From assembly GCF_030253575.1 (NCBI RefSeq), contig NC_080566.1:7635501-7699500 (forward strand): a DNA stretch of 64,000 bases, given 5' to 3'. A program made the position numbers and the translations under genes. Positions 48,301-59,988 of the stretch are shown piece by piece (within the stretch, counting starts at the first letter, position 1; each line of letters starts with the position of its first letter). The stretch is from Rhododendron vialii. Taxonomy: Eukaryota > Streptophyta > Magnoliopsida > Ericales > Ericaceae. The notes beneath the pieces were generated by a model that ran no database searches, was not told the origin of the DNA, and was given only the letters and a program-made list of their open reading frames with translations.

Positions 48301-48945
48301 AGGGACGGAGCTAGGACGGGGGTGAGGGGGCGCGTGCCACCCGGTTTAAAAAATACAAAAAATAAAATAAAACACATAATAAGGTTAAATATTACTAATA
48401 CGTGAAGAATTCTAAACAAGCAGCTTGCTTGGTCACGTGGCAATGTGACTTCTTTTGAGGTTCAGATTGCTGGGGTCCGAATCCCTTGGTGGACTATATT
48501 TTTGGGGGTTTCTCTCTCTCACTTGTTGCACAAGTTTTTACAAGATTTGTAATTTTTTTCCATTAATCGGAAAGGAAGGTGACCCATTTGAAAATTAAAT
48601 TTTTCAATGATCCATTTGAACACTTTTTTTTTTATAGACTAACTAATGTGGTTCGATTAGGTATTTACGGGTATGGGAAAAAAAAACTAATACGAATACT
48701 CTTAAGAAATGCAAATTAGATTCGGACTAAGAAAATTAATATCGTAACGTCTTTTGTATACCACAAGATAGTTGAAGAAAGCTTTTATTTCTTTCTAGAG
48801 AAAAACAAAAAAACAAAAACTCACAGCAAAACCTAACCATACGACTTCACACTTAATTTTTTTCCTTCATATTTTCCCGCCCAACATGTAACGAGATTTT
48901 CATTGAACGGTGTCACCCTCGCGTTCGAATCCTAGCTCCGCCCCT
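48301..48945. mobile_element. TIR-bounded non-coding element with B-box-like motifs
   Basis: Left AGGGACGGAGCTAGGA and right TCCTAGCTCCGCCCCT are near-perfect inverted ends. GTTCGAATCC near the right end and GGTCCGAATCCC near 48475 resemble tRNA B boxes. No clear target duplication was found. Confidence 0.55.
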
Positions 48946-49224
48946 AATTAAGAGGTTAAATTATCCTCTTTTACGTTCATGAGCTCACTCTCACATTTGT
49001 ATTGTGTACTGTCTATGTTAACACGTGTCACATGTTCTCCGCTATTCGCCAGATAATAAATGGATTTCACATGTTATTGGGAATAATTTTAGGCTCCCTC
49101 GAGAAGATGATCACATCACCGCATGAAACATCACGACCTTCCTTTGTAATAATTTTTTGGTTGAAACTTTGTAATCATTTTATGTTAGTGATTAACTTAT
49201 GTAGAATAATTTTTTGGTTCAAAC

Positions 49225-49515
49225 TTGTTTAATTTTTTTAGCATTTGTTAGTTTTATGCCAAGCTTTTATGTGATATGGGTGAGTAAGGTAGGGAGGAAT
49301 CGGAAAAGTAAAAAATTATGACTTTTACATAAGTATTTTGGGAAATATCCGAGAAAAAAGTTCAAAACTGAATTTCTTGGATATTTCTTAAAATACTTAT
49401 GTAAAAGTCATAATTTTTTACTTTTCCGATTCCTCTCGACCTTACTCACCCGTTTTTTCTCAAAATTTGGCGTAAAACTAACAAACGCAAAAAAAAAAAA
49501 AATTGAATAGGACAA
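49225..49515. mobile_element. long-palindrome MITE, family Y
   Basis: AATCGGAAAAGTAAAAAATT near 49297 pairs with AATTTTTTACTTTTCCGATT near 49413, and GCATTTGTTAGTTTTATGCC pairs with its complement near 49460. Same core as the copies at 8892, 13440 and 56775. Confidence 0.8.
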
Positions 49516-49937
49516 CCAAAAAACTGTATTGCATAAGTTTAAGGCCATTCCAATTGTTTTTTTTTGGCAACAAGAGTGTTTGGATCAATTTACGCACACC
49601 TCAACTAAGAGTTTGTTTCGAACTTATGAAAAGAAAAGAAAGGAAACTTAAAAAAAAATAAAATTCCCTTATATTCTTTGGCTTGGAAAGAAAGGGGGGA
49701 GGAAAAAAAATTCAAATATTTGTATACATTAAAATTTTCCTTTCATTTTCCTCACTCTCTTTTCTTTTATTTTTCTCCAGTTCCAAAATGTCTTTGGGCT
49801 CTGGTCAAAGCCAGGCTTAAGCAATGTTGTAAAATAGGAGTAAGGAATTAATTCGCGATTAATCGCTGGCAAAGTCTATCCGATTAGATCCGACTAACTT
49901 AAAGGTGGCTAACTGTCTGACTGTCCAACTAGCACTC

Positions 49938-50640
49938 ATGCTCCGTTTCGGAAACTTTCTTAAAAAATAAGTAATTATTTTGGAACTTTTCATTAAAAAA
50001 TAAGAAGGGTCATTCACAAAACTCAAATAAAAAATTCCTTTCACATTTTCAAACTCATAAATAATGTAAATGAAAAAAAAAATTCAAAATTTTTTGCACC
50101 GTATTAAAGATCTCAATGAGATCTATCAAATCAGATACATAGTGATAAGAAAATTATTTGCGTAAACACAAGATTTTTGAGCTTGAAGTTGTCTTATATA
50201 AAAAATAAGACTGTTGCTATGAGAATGGGCGCCGGCAGAGGGAAATCGTACTGATGGCTGCGCCGGGCCATCTCCAGCCACCGGACGGCTGATCCGAGCC
50301 GTCCAAAAATTCTATAAAAAAAAACCGAGAGGGCGAACGCGGTAATTAACGGCATCCGAGGTGTGTAGGGTGCTCGGATCAAGCATCTTACACACCTCGG
50401 ATGTCGTTGATTCTCACGAGGCCCTCTCAGTTTTTTTTTTTTGGAATTTTTGGATGGCTCGGATCGGCCATCTGATGGCCGGAGAAGGCCCGGCGCGGCC
50501 GTCGGTACAATTTCCATTCCCGGCCGATCAGTACCTATATAAATTCTTCCAAAATAAGTATCAACCTTCTTTTTTTCCGGAACAAGGCTTCTTATTAGAC
50601 AAAAAATAAGTTCTTATTTCGGTTCTGGAACGGGCCCTCA
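49938..50640. mobile_element. family X foldback split by an inserted palindrome
   Basis: Left CTCCGTTTCGGAAACTTTCT and right TTCGGTTCTGGAACGGGCC are the ends of family X. Between them 49990-50210 is a recognisable X interior, and 50222-50525 is an unrelated GC-rich palindrome. Confidence 0.65.
50222..50525. mobile_element. GC-rich 300-bp palindrome nested in a family X element
   Basis: The arms pair over about 150 bases: GGCTGATCCGAGCCGTCC against GGATGGCTCGGATCGGCC, and CATCCGAGGTGTGTAGG against its near complement. Much more GC-rich than its AT-rich host element. Confidence 0.75.
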
Positions 50641-50782
50641 GTGCCTTTTAAAACATTGGGCTTAAGTTGGGATTTGAGAATTGACAAGAAATGTGTGGCT
50701 TGTAACCTAACTCCAAGAACCGAATCCGATCAAACCAACCTGGGGTGGATAAAAAAAAAAACCAACCAGAGTATCCCGTTCC

Positions 50783-51215
50783 AGTTTGGCCCCATAAAAA
50801 ATAAATACTTATTTTCAATTTTCAAGCTTAAAAATAATGAGCTTACCGAAATTAAAAAATATGCAATATGGATTTTGTTTGATAAATTTCGATGAGATCT
50901 ATCAAATCCGGCAAAAAAAGTGAAAAATTATTTTCGTAAGTCCATTATTTTTAAGCTTGAAAATGGGTCATTATTTTTTAAGTACTTATTTGAGAAAGTG
51001 GAGTTTCCGAACTGAAAAAAGTACTTATTTTTTAAGAAGACAATTTCAAGTTAAAAAATCATGTGCTTACACTATTACGCAAAATAATTTTTCTATCAAT
51101 ATAGATCTTATTTGATAAATCTCGAAAAATTTTAAACGGTGCAAAAAAATTTGAAAAAATATTTTAAAATTTTTCATTTACATTATTTTTTTAATTTAAA
51201 AATATGAAATAAAGA
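50783..51215. mobile_element. two adjacent family X elements just upstream of the CMC1-like gene
   Basis: 50783-51015 and 51016-51215 each carry the X interior (AAGTACTTATTT, TTTGATAAAT, a GGCAAAAAA or GGTGCAAAAAA motif). They end about 150 bases before the ATG at 51368, so the promoter of the CMC1-like gene may overlap them. Confidence 0.6.
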
Positions 51216-51367
51216 AGCTGCTCTGCCTATTCCATTGTTTTCCCAATTCAGTGTTGCGGGGTTAAAAAAAAAAAAAAAGAGTTTGCGACTGATTCTGAAC
51301 TGGGAACCAAAATCCCCATTTGGGTACACAGTACAAGCACTGGGTTTTGAGAAGAAAGAATCTTATC

Positions 51368-54300
51368 ATGGGTTTTGTACAGGAAGCCAGAGAAAATCAC
51401 GTAAAGAAGAAGGTCGAAGAAGGTATTCCTTAAACCCCTAAAATCTTACCTCAATTTAGTCTGGCGTATAGGGAGCCGTAGAATTGTTCGTTATTGGGTC
51501 TTCCCCCGTGTAAAATTATATGAGATGGAATCCCATGTGAAATATCAATTTTGAGAGGGTTTGAACCTAGGGTTTTGCAGCATTGGCATCATTTCCTCAG
51601 GCATTAGACCCTGAGTCACATAATGCGCAGGCGGGGCGGGTGCGCGAGTGCAGAAGCGCTTTTGAAAAACCTCCAAACAAGTTAAACAACTAAAATTCTT
51701 GAGTACGAGGAGTGAGAGCGCAAGCAAATGCCATTTCGAAAGATTGTGTGACTAAGATTAGACCATAACACCATTTCCATCATCTGCAACAAATTTCCCC
51801 CCCTAATTTCTCGGTTATTGTTTCTAATTGCAAACCGATATATTTTTTTCCTGTTTGTTAAGAAAAATCGATTTAGGTCGATTGGTATTGAAAAAGTAAT
51901 TGGTTTTTGGTTGCTCAGTTGTTTTCTAAAGTTCAACCTGAATCAACCATCTATTCTTGTACAAAAAGAAGAAGTGGAATGTGTTTACTTTTCATATGTG
52001 AGCAAATGGGGGGCGGCTTGATTTTGAGATCACCCTCTGTATTGTGAGTTTTTGGAGTGGCAGAGGGGTTGCTAACTAAGTTCTCTAAGTCAAGAATGAA
52101 TGAGAATTACAAACTAGGGTTGGCTGTTGAAGTTTGGAATGAAGGGTGAACTTGGGGCGGTGGATTACAAGAGAGATTTCAAGCAAAACATGCTTATTGT
52201 TTACTGATCTACTTCCAAAAGGGTTGCAGAAAGTAGGTTTACTGAACGATGATTTAAAGGTAGAGGCATAGAAGGAAAGAACTGTCTGGGAAATGGGGGG
52301 AAGTAAAAACATAAAGAATAAATGAAGGTACGACTTAAAGGTAGGATTTTGAGGAGGAATGGGATACGAGAAAATAATACTTCCTCAATCCCAAAAAGAT
52401 TGTCCCGTATGCAAAACAAGAACTTAAAAGAAATGCATTTTTGTTAAAAAAATTCTAACTTCTTTCTGCAGGTTATCAATGAGTTTTTTCAATTTGCAAA
52501 AAAGACAAAATGTATACTTTTTAAAATCCTTGTTTTTCTTGGGGAACTATGTTTCTGGGAAGGAGGGAGTAATAGAAGAGTAAATGCAAATTCTTTGTCG
52601 GTTATCTACGATTTTCACCTTTTAAGTACTGTATCTTATATACTTTTTTGTGCAAGAGGGGACTGGAAAGTTGATTATCACGGATTCTTGAGGAAGAAGA
52701 TTACTTTGCAAGCTTTATTGCTTTTTTCATATCTAAACTTTTATGGAAGAGTTGAAGGCTATTAACCTGTGTCTGTCGGATTTATTGGGGATTTCTTTGA
52801 CGCATGATTGGCAGATATAGAATAGCAACTGATTTATTTTATAAGAGTTATTATTAAAGGTATACATGATAACCTCGTTCCACACAATTTAATTTCTTTA
52901 TCCAGTCTTCAAACTTCGTATGAACTTCTGCTTTGTTGTCCCATTTCCAACTTTATTTCTCCTTGGGCAGATCAAGGTATACTGGCTTTTTTTTATTTGG
53001 CTCGGTCGAGGCATATTGGCTTGGCTTGCAAAAGAACTTATAGTTACTGGATGGTTGGTTAACACTAACAGGCTTTGGTCCGTGGCTAGTATCTGCTGTG
53101 AGCAGAAATCATTTAGCTTATTTATTGTTTCCATTAAAGGGCTTGAGGAATCGCGTACATTTGTCAATCAGCTTTCTTCTGTTTTTTCACATAGAATGAG
53201 AACACATTCTCTTCTGTTATTTTGTCTCCTATGGCAGTTTTTCCGGTGTGTAATTCGGATGTCATATATGACACTTAGTTTTCTGAACATGTTACTTTCA
53301 AATGAGAAATGTATTGGAGATGAATAGACTGACATCTCCATATTGAATATACAGCTTTACGCAGCAAAATGAAGCAGAAAGCTTTAAAGGAATGCGATCA
53401 GTTCACTATTAAATATGCAGAGTGTGCTTCAGGAAGGACCTTATCAGTTGTTTGGCAATGCCGTAAGCAAGCTAAAGAACTAAATGAATGTCTTCATCAG
53501 TAGTAAGTCCATCTATGACACCTATTTATTTTAATTTCTTTGTCTCATATTTTGTTTGTTTTACTTTATGAATTAGATACTTATTTTGGCATATCATTGT
53601 TGGAAGCTCTTGAGGAATAGAGCATATTTTTCTGTTAATAGTAGAAGCATACTGTAAAATTCAATTATCACCTCATGTTTTCCATTTAGTGTGGCAACGC
53701 TCCAATTCCCCCTTCCGATTGGCTTGGGGTTTATTGTGCTATCATGGTTAAGGCAATAACTTTGTCAATCACTTTGTGTCTATGTTTCCCTTCATGGTAG
53801 TTCCAGTCAAGGAGTAATAGCTTATTATCCTCAATAAGCAGATCCATTAACAAAGCAATTTCATGTTATCATTTGCTTGTCAACCACACTAAAGGCTTAA
53901 GATTTCCAGTTTTCCATTGGTACTACTGTATAAGTATAACTTGACATTGGTTTCAAAACTGTGAATCTGTGATAAATAGGATCTATCATACGCTGGTTAG
54001 TGATTCTTTCTATAAGGTTATCTTTTTTTACGTGTGGAAAGTTAGTTGTTAAAATCTGAAAACAATCGTTTCAGACATATGAGCTCAATGTACATCCAAA
54101 CACGCCTTTCTATCTCTACATGATATAGAATTCCAGAAAAACTATGCAAAGGTTCAAGGAAAGATAACCCCTAGTCCGAAGGAAAAATGGCTTCGTTCCA
54201 TTTGACCAATGAAGTTGCCTCTAGTGCTCATACTCTCTCCTCCATAGGCACCAAAACATACATAAGTTGCCTCCAATGCTTCGCTGCCCTTGATTGGCAA

Positions 54301-55038
54301 TAATGAAGCCTAAAAAAAAAAAAAAAAAACTTAATTGATGCTGCCTCCCAATAGATTTCTCCACAGCAGCTCCTTTACCTATTGCCCCCCGATAAACATC
54401 TTGTAAAGAACTTCCATCAAAGGTCAATACGATGCCAGTTGCCACATATCCTAGTAAAACTGTGCCTTGTGGCCTCTGTGCAACTTTAAAGAGACAAGAA
54501 ATCATCTAGGGATCTTCATAATGCCCTTCATAAGCAATTCCCTTATAAGTCAAACCCCCACAAGTACCTCACCCTTTTACGAGCTCTGCTCTTGTTTCTT
54601 CAGATGTCTATTCATGAATGACGCAAAACTCGAGTCTATACCCCATGTAAAATCCCAATGTACAATGCACCAAACATATTTACAACTTACAAGTGACTAG
54701 CGATTTGTGTGCACATTGATTGGGAAGGCTTCCTTTCTCCTGCGTGATAGATGACTATTTCGTCAGAAAAATGAACAGATAGTTCTCGGGAAGGCTTCCT
54801 CAAGATAACCTGAATCCGTGTTAATACTGCACAATCATCTTACTGTGTACTTCTTAGGTAAATGTGACGATATGAATCGGTTATCAGTGTCAGATCATTT
54901 TGGACACTTTACATAATGAACAGTCTGTAAATTGTAACTGTAAGGTCCATAATTCTCCTCTTTTGCAGTACCAATGACTCCATCTTGGAAGAAATGAAGA
55001 AAGGATATATGCTTGAACAGGACAAGAAAGTTCTATAA
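51368..55038 (+). CDS. CMC1-like twin-CX9C mitochondrial protein (3 exons, 90 aa)
   Basis: Exons 51368-51422, 53355-53502 and 54969-55038 join in phases 1 and 2 to give 90 residues and a TAA at 55036. The N terminus is MGFVQEARENHVKKKVEEAL; the third exon gives NDSILEEMKKGYMLEQDKK. The core holds C32-x9-C42 and C54-x9-C64, the twin CX9C pattern of small intermembrane-space proteins oxidised through the MIA40 pathway. CMC1 homologues assist copper delivery and assembly of cytochrome c oxidase; that is family knowledge, not shown here. Length and the CRKQAKELNEC segment match plant CMC1-like proteins as I know them. No cleaved presequence is expected. The gene is small, and two introns of about 1.9 and 1.5 kb hide it from simple frame scans. 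Confidence 0.92.
52380..52569. mobile_element. Stowaway-like MITE in intron 1 of the CMC1-like gene
   Basis: Left TTCCTCAATCCCAAAAAGAT and right TCTGGGAAGGAGGGAG are imperfect inverted ends, flanked by TA at 52378-52379 and 52570-52571. 190 bp. Confidence 0.75.
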
Positions 55039-55400
55039 TGGATCAACAACTCCATACTCTTGAGCAAGGAGCATCCAGAGCACCCAATGATTTCTGTTAC
55101 ACTTATTGGAGCAACGATTCTATGTAGGTCATTGGATTATTCCTGGCTGCTGTTACGGAACATTTTTATCATTCTCTCCTTTTTTTGTCTTAGTTCAACA
55201 AGTGGAGGTAGACTATGTGGGGCACTTTAGATTCAACGGAATTTGCACTATCTTCCAACATTTCCATGAACTTGTAGCCATCAAGACTTTTTTTGTGCTT
55301 TGGTGTTTTTGTCAATGGGAAATGCATATGATTTTCCATTGCCGGATGAAGCCTGGTAATTCTAGCTTAAACTAGGTTGTTTGACAAACCTGAAAATCCC
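55039..55400. other. 3' flank of the CMC1-like gene
   Basis: No gene recognised. Probably includes its 3' untranslated region. An 89-codon frame at 55106-55375 has no recognisable content. Confidence 0.5.
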
Positions 55401-55407
55401 ACACGAG

Positions 55408-56424
55408 TTAAAATCCCAAACCCCTTTTGCTCATTACTTTTTACTCGTTCAAAACACACACAGCCAGAGAGAGAAGATCAACGAAGACGAAGATCGAAGA
55501 AGAAGATTGAACGACTGAAGGTATCAAATCTATCTCTCTCTCTCTACTCTTCTCACAATCTCTCAAAAACCCTAATTTTTTGGACATGTTGTAATGGAGA
55601 GCAACCCAGAGTGACGAACCCAACATCCGACGTACGAAGAAGATTGAACGAGGTATATCTCTCTCTTCCTCTCTTTGGCTCGTTCTCTCTCTGACTCGTA
55701 CATCCGAAATTAGGGCTTTTTCTGTAAAAACATTTTGGGTACATTTGTTTCGATTTTCTAAGAACCCTAACCCTAATGTCTGACATTGGGTTAGTGTTTG
55801 TGATGATGGGGCTCTCTCTCTCGTTCATGTTAGGGTTAGGCTTTGGATTGGTGTAACTTTCTAATTTATGTAACAAATTGGGGAAATTCTAGTGTATATG
55901 GCGTATCGGTTTGTGTTATCAGCTTGTGTTGTAGGTTGTCCATGTAAACTGGAATTTCCCCAATTTTTTACATAAATTAGAAAATTTACACAAATCCAAA
56001 GCCTAACCCTAACATGAACGAGAAAGAGAGCCCCGTCTTCACAAACCCTAACCCAATGTCAGACATTAGGGTTAGGGTTCTCAGAAAATCGAAACAAATG
56101 TACCCAAAATGTTTTTACAGAAAAAGCCCTAATTTCAGATGTACGAGTCAGAGTCAGAGAGAGAACGAGCCAAAGAGAGGAGAGAGATATACCTCGTTCA
56201 ATCTTCTTCTTCTTCTCAGTACGTCGAATGTTGGGTTCGTCGCTTTGGGTTGCTCTCCATTACAAAAAAATTAAGGTTTTTGAGAGATTGTGAGAAGAGA
56301 TTCGAGAGAGAGATTTGATACCTTCAGTCGTTCAATCTTCGTCTTGTCGTTCTTCTCTCCTCTGGCTGTGTGTGTTTTGAACGAGTAAAAAGTTACGAGC
56401 AAAAGGGGTTTGGGATTTTTATCC
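55408..56424. mobile_element. 1.0 kb hairpin with ~490-bp arms and telomere-box motifs
   Basis: Left arm 55408-55892 and right arm 55953-56424 are inverted copies around a ~60-bp loop. AATCCCAAACCCCTTTTGCT at the left is matched by the complement at the right, and AACCCTAACCCTAATGTC near 55764 has its partner near 56060. The right arm keeps small indels, so the arms have diverged. The left arm resembles transcribed plant DNA: GA-rich leader-like stretches, GAAGGTATC and CGAGGTATA donor-like sites and a TGTAATGGAGAGC context, but I recognise no protein. Confidence 0.8.
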
Positions 56425-56554
56425 ATAACCAGCGACCCGTGAGGGGTTTTTACCCGCGAGTTGGATTCTTTTTTCTCAGCCCTTGGATGAGATCCAAGGG
56501 TCCAAATTAGAAGTCCTTACATAAGCTACATAAGGGATCCCCTATAAGAAGCCC

Positions 56555-56557
<3 letters not shown>

Positions 56558-56601
<44 letters not shown>
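56558..56601. repeat. (AT)n microsatellite
   Basis: About 22 AT units, after the hairpin and before a family Y copy. Confidence 0.95.
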
Positions 56602-56610
<9 letters not shown>

Positions 56611-56774
56611 TATAAATTTAATAAAATCTGTAAAATACAACGTAACGCTTCCAATATAGTATTCATTCATGCCCTAGGAAACCGAATCCTTAACACAAAA
56701 ATTGATATTGCATTTACTTAGGAAATTGATATTCGCGCTCTTAAAATTACTGATAGCACTCCACTTTGTTCATG

Positions 56775-57132
56775 AAGTCTTTTTTCGTCTTTATTCAATT
56801 TTTTTTTGCATTTGTTAGTTTTACGTCAAACTTTTGTGACTTATTTGTTCGTCTTGACTAGAGGAACCGAAAAAGTATAAGTTTTTTTTATCGGAACCCA
56901 TAATTTTTTTGAAAAAGTCAAAAAGCTGTCCTTTTGACTTATTTTTGTCTTTTTAAAAAAAATTATGAGTTTCGATCAATTTTTGTTTACTTTTATCTCC
57001 TCGAGACGAACCAATAAATCATAAAAGTTTAATCCAAACCATACTGTTTAATGCAATTTTTAATCCAAACCATACTGTTTAATCCAAACCATACTAACAA
57101 ATGCAATTTTTTTTTTGAATAAAGACGAAAAA
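56775..57132. mobile_element. long-palindrome MITE, family Y
   Basis: TTCGTCTTTATTCAATTTTT at the left is matched by GAATAAAGACGAAAAAA at the right, and GCATTTGTTAGTTTTACGTC and TTCGTCTTGACTAGAGGAAC mark the family. The right arm carries an internal triplication of AATCCAAACCATACTGTTTA (57030-57100). Confidence 0.75.
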
Positions 57133-57480
57133 AATATCACTCCATACTGTTTAATCCAAACCCACTATTACTTCCACCTATAATTTATATTATCAATTAT
57201 GTTACGAAATATTTGAGATGAAGTGGTCCTAATATAAAGTCCAAATAGTTTATCAAATAAACAAGGATATACAAATTAGTAAGCAATTCGAATAGCAGGA
57301 AAAAAGCGAAACTTACAGGGCCTAACTTCCTGAACTTTTAAATTTTTTTCCCGCCTCAACTAGAATTATGTTGGGACTAGTACCCGAAGATCAAAGAGTT
57401 TAGTCGGGAACAGCCCAACAAATTCTGTTCATGTTAAACCCATTTTTAACCCATCTAAATATAAGAAACCCATATAAAGT

Positions 57481-59240
57481 TATAAACCCATTATACAATA
57501 TGGACAGGTTGAGTTGGGTTAAAAGTACGAGGGAGAGGCAGATTATCAAAGATATTAGAAAGACCTACATTATGTATAGGATTTGAAACCTTGTGAAAAT
57601 TTCCATGGAGACTGTGCTATACAAGAATATTGTAGAACCTTCATAAACCTCTAAAACCATCTCTAATCTTCTAAGAATATGCCTGAAAGTTTTCGGAAAA
57701 CAAGTTCGCTCACCCTATTTCTCTGTAAATACCTAGTCATCATCCTTCCTATAAATAAATTCAGCTCCTTCACCGCCACTTTTGCAATTTATTTCAAGGT
57801 TATCAATTAAAAACTAATTTCCATTTCCAAGTACTTGATATTCGATTTTGTGCATTTTGGTTTCATAATCTAGTCTCATAATAAAGAAACTACACAAGTC
57901 TCATAATAAACAAAAACACATACACATACTATGTACTAGCGTTTGTGCCCATTAAGTCAAAAAAGACTGATTTTTGATATTTATGTTCTAGTTTTTTGTT
58001 CTTTATTTGTAGTCCATAGCTGCTGAAACTGTTGCCTCTCTCCGGCCGCTACACAAATCTTGAGGCGTTGAAATTAAATGTCGATAGTCCGAGGGTATCA
58101 ACCGTGCATCGTGGCTGTTCATCCTTTCCGAGTTCAAAAAATGATCTTGAAGAAGATGCTTTGATATATGACTGAGACGAATGAAGAAGGTAAGATGCAT
58201 TAATATGAAAACTTCGTGGAAATAAGATTTTCAAGCCCAAATTTCTGGACGGCTCACATATAGTGGGCCGTTCAAAAATCGGGGTTTCTTTTGAGGCTTG
58301 GTGCAAAAATTATGCCTCTCAATTTTGGAAGTCCCCAAGTACAAGGAATCGGCGTCTGCTTGGGAGAAATTCCCCAAAAGGTCTTTAGGTAAATGTAAAT
58401 GAATGTGGAATATATTTAGACAATTGTATTCGCTGAGATCATAAGTATTTCCCTAACTTGAACTGCCTTTTTTCTTTCTTTCTTTATTTTTTTCCAAACA
58501 GATCTTAACACACCTGAGCCGTTACCATGATCCAACTTGGGTCATGAGAGAAAGGGACGTCTTGAACTCAGAACTCAGGGGGGAAGGGACCTTAACGACA
58601 ACAAAAGAAGTGCGTGCATTTCCCGATCAAAGATGCCCTTGAACTCACCTTCATTCAATCATAAAACTTCACGTATGAACTCTGCTCGGGATTGGACTCA
58701 AAAGAGTAAGAGTACCAGTCAAGTTTGACTCTAAAGAGTCACTGTTGGGGGTTCTATTACTCTAACTGTTATGGGTGGTCTGCTGGAACTCTTTCGTACT
58801 CTAACCTCTGAAGGGAAATTGTGGTGACTGCGCTTTTATTCGAATGGCTACGTTTAAATCCCCACCGCTCAGTTCGTCAAAAGGCTAAAGGCTGGAGTGA
58901 GGGGAACTTCTTCAGTGAAGTCTTCGGAATGGAATAAACTCATTATACAGTATGGGCGGGTTGGATTGGGTTAAAAGTGGGCGGATTTGGGCGGATTAAA
59001 AATATGGGTTAGGATTGCCACTTCTAATGATGTCCAATAAACTTGAGTTTTTCCATTTCCAAGTACTTGATATTCGATCTTGTGCATTTTGGTTTCATAA
59101 TCTAGTCTCGTAATAAAGAAACAATACAAACACGTTTTCACTCTTTGAATAGCTAGTCTCATAATGCATAAACAAAAACACATACACATACTATAAACTA
59201 GCGTTTGTGCCTGTTCAATGCATGAGATTAAAAAATCACA
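57481..59240. repeat. direct-repeat pair about 1.2-1.45 kb apart
   Basis: 57818-57970 (TTCCATTTCCAAGTACTTGA, ACTAGCGTTTGTGCC) recurs at 59051-59240, and 57486-57530 (CATTATACAATATGG, GAGTTGGGTTAAAAGT) recurs at 58938-58985. Order is kept, so these are two copies of one segment bounding a unique interior. It could be a small LTR-type element or a tandem duplication; TG...CA ends and a primer site were not found. Confidence 0.55.
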
Positions 59241-59458
59241 TTGATTTTTTTCGGCCTCGTGTATCAAACGAGCACAAATGTTAGTGACAAAAAGAATAGT
59301 TTAATATTCTTTCAGTCCCATATTCGATGCACGCTAGCATTGGTCTCATTCTATGCACTGAAAGACATGTTTGGTGGAAAATGAATTTAGAGTACTATGT
59401 GATGGTACCCCTACAGGTGCCTAGAATAATTTTTCCTCTATATCCAACCCCCAAGTCT

Positions 59459-59583
<125 letters not shown>

Positions 59584-59988
59584 ACTAAACAAAAAAATTA
59601 AAAATCTGGAAAATTAGGAATGATAGTTTGGAGGCGTTTGAAGGCAAAACACATTTGTATAGAGTATGTATTGATTGATTGATTGATGATGTAGATGGAT
59701 GTACGAATTCATATGAGAATTGATTTACACTTTTCTTTTTACAATTCACATTACTTTTTGTCTTTATTCACTTGAATTTATTATCTTACCATTTATTCAA
59801 TAAATTTTTCCACACATTTAAGGACAATATTATAAATTCATGTGGATAAAAACAAAAAAAAAATGAAGTGTAGATGGTTAAAAGGAAAGTGTAAAAATCA
59901 TTTCCCTTCATCATTTGTACCAATTACGTAAGAGAGTACTATTTTTTTTCCTTTTCTTTTATTTGTTTAGGAATGTAGGCTACACAAC

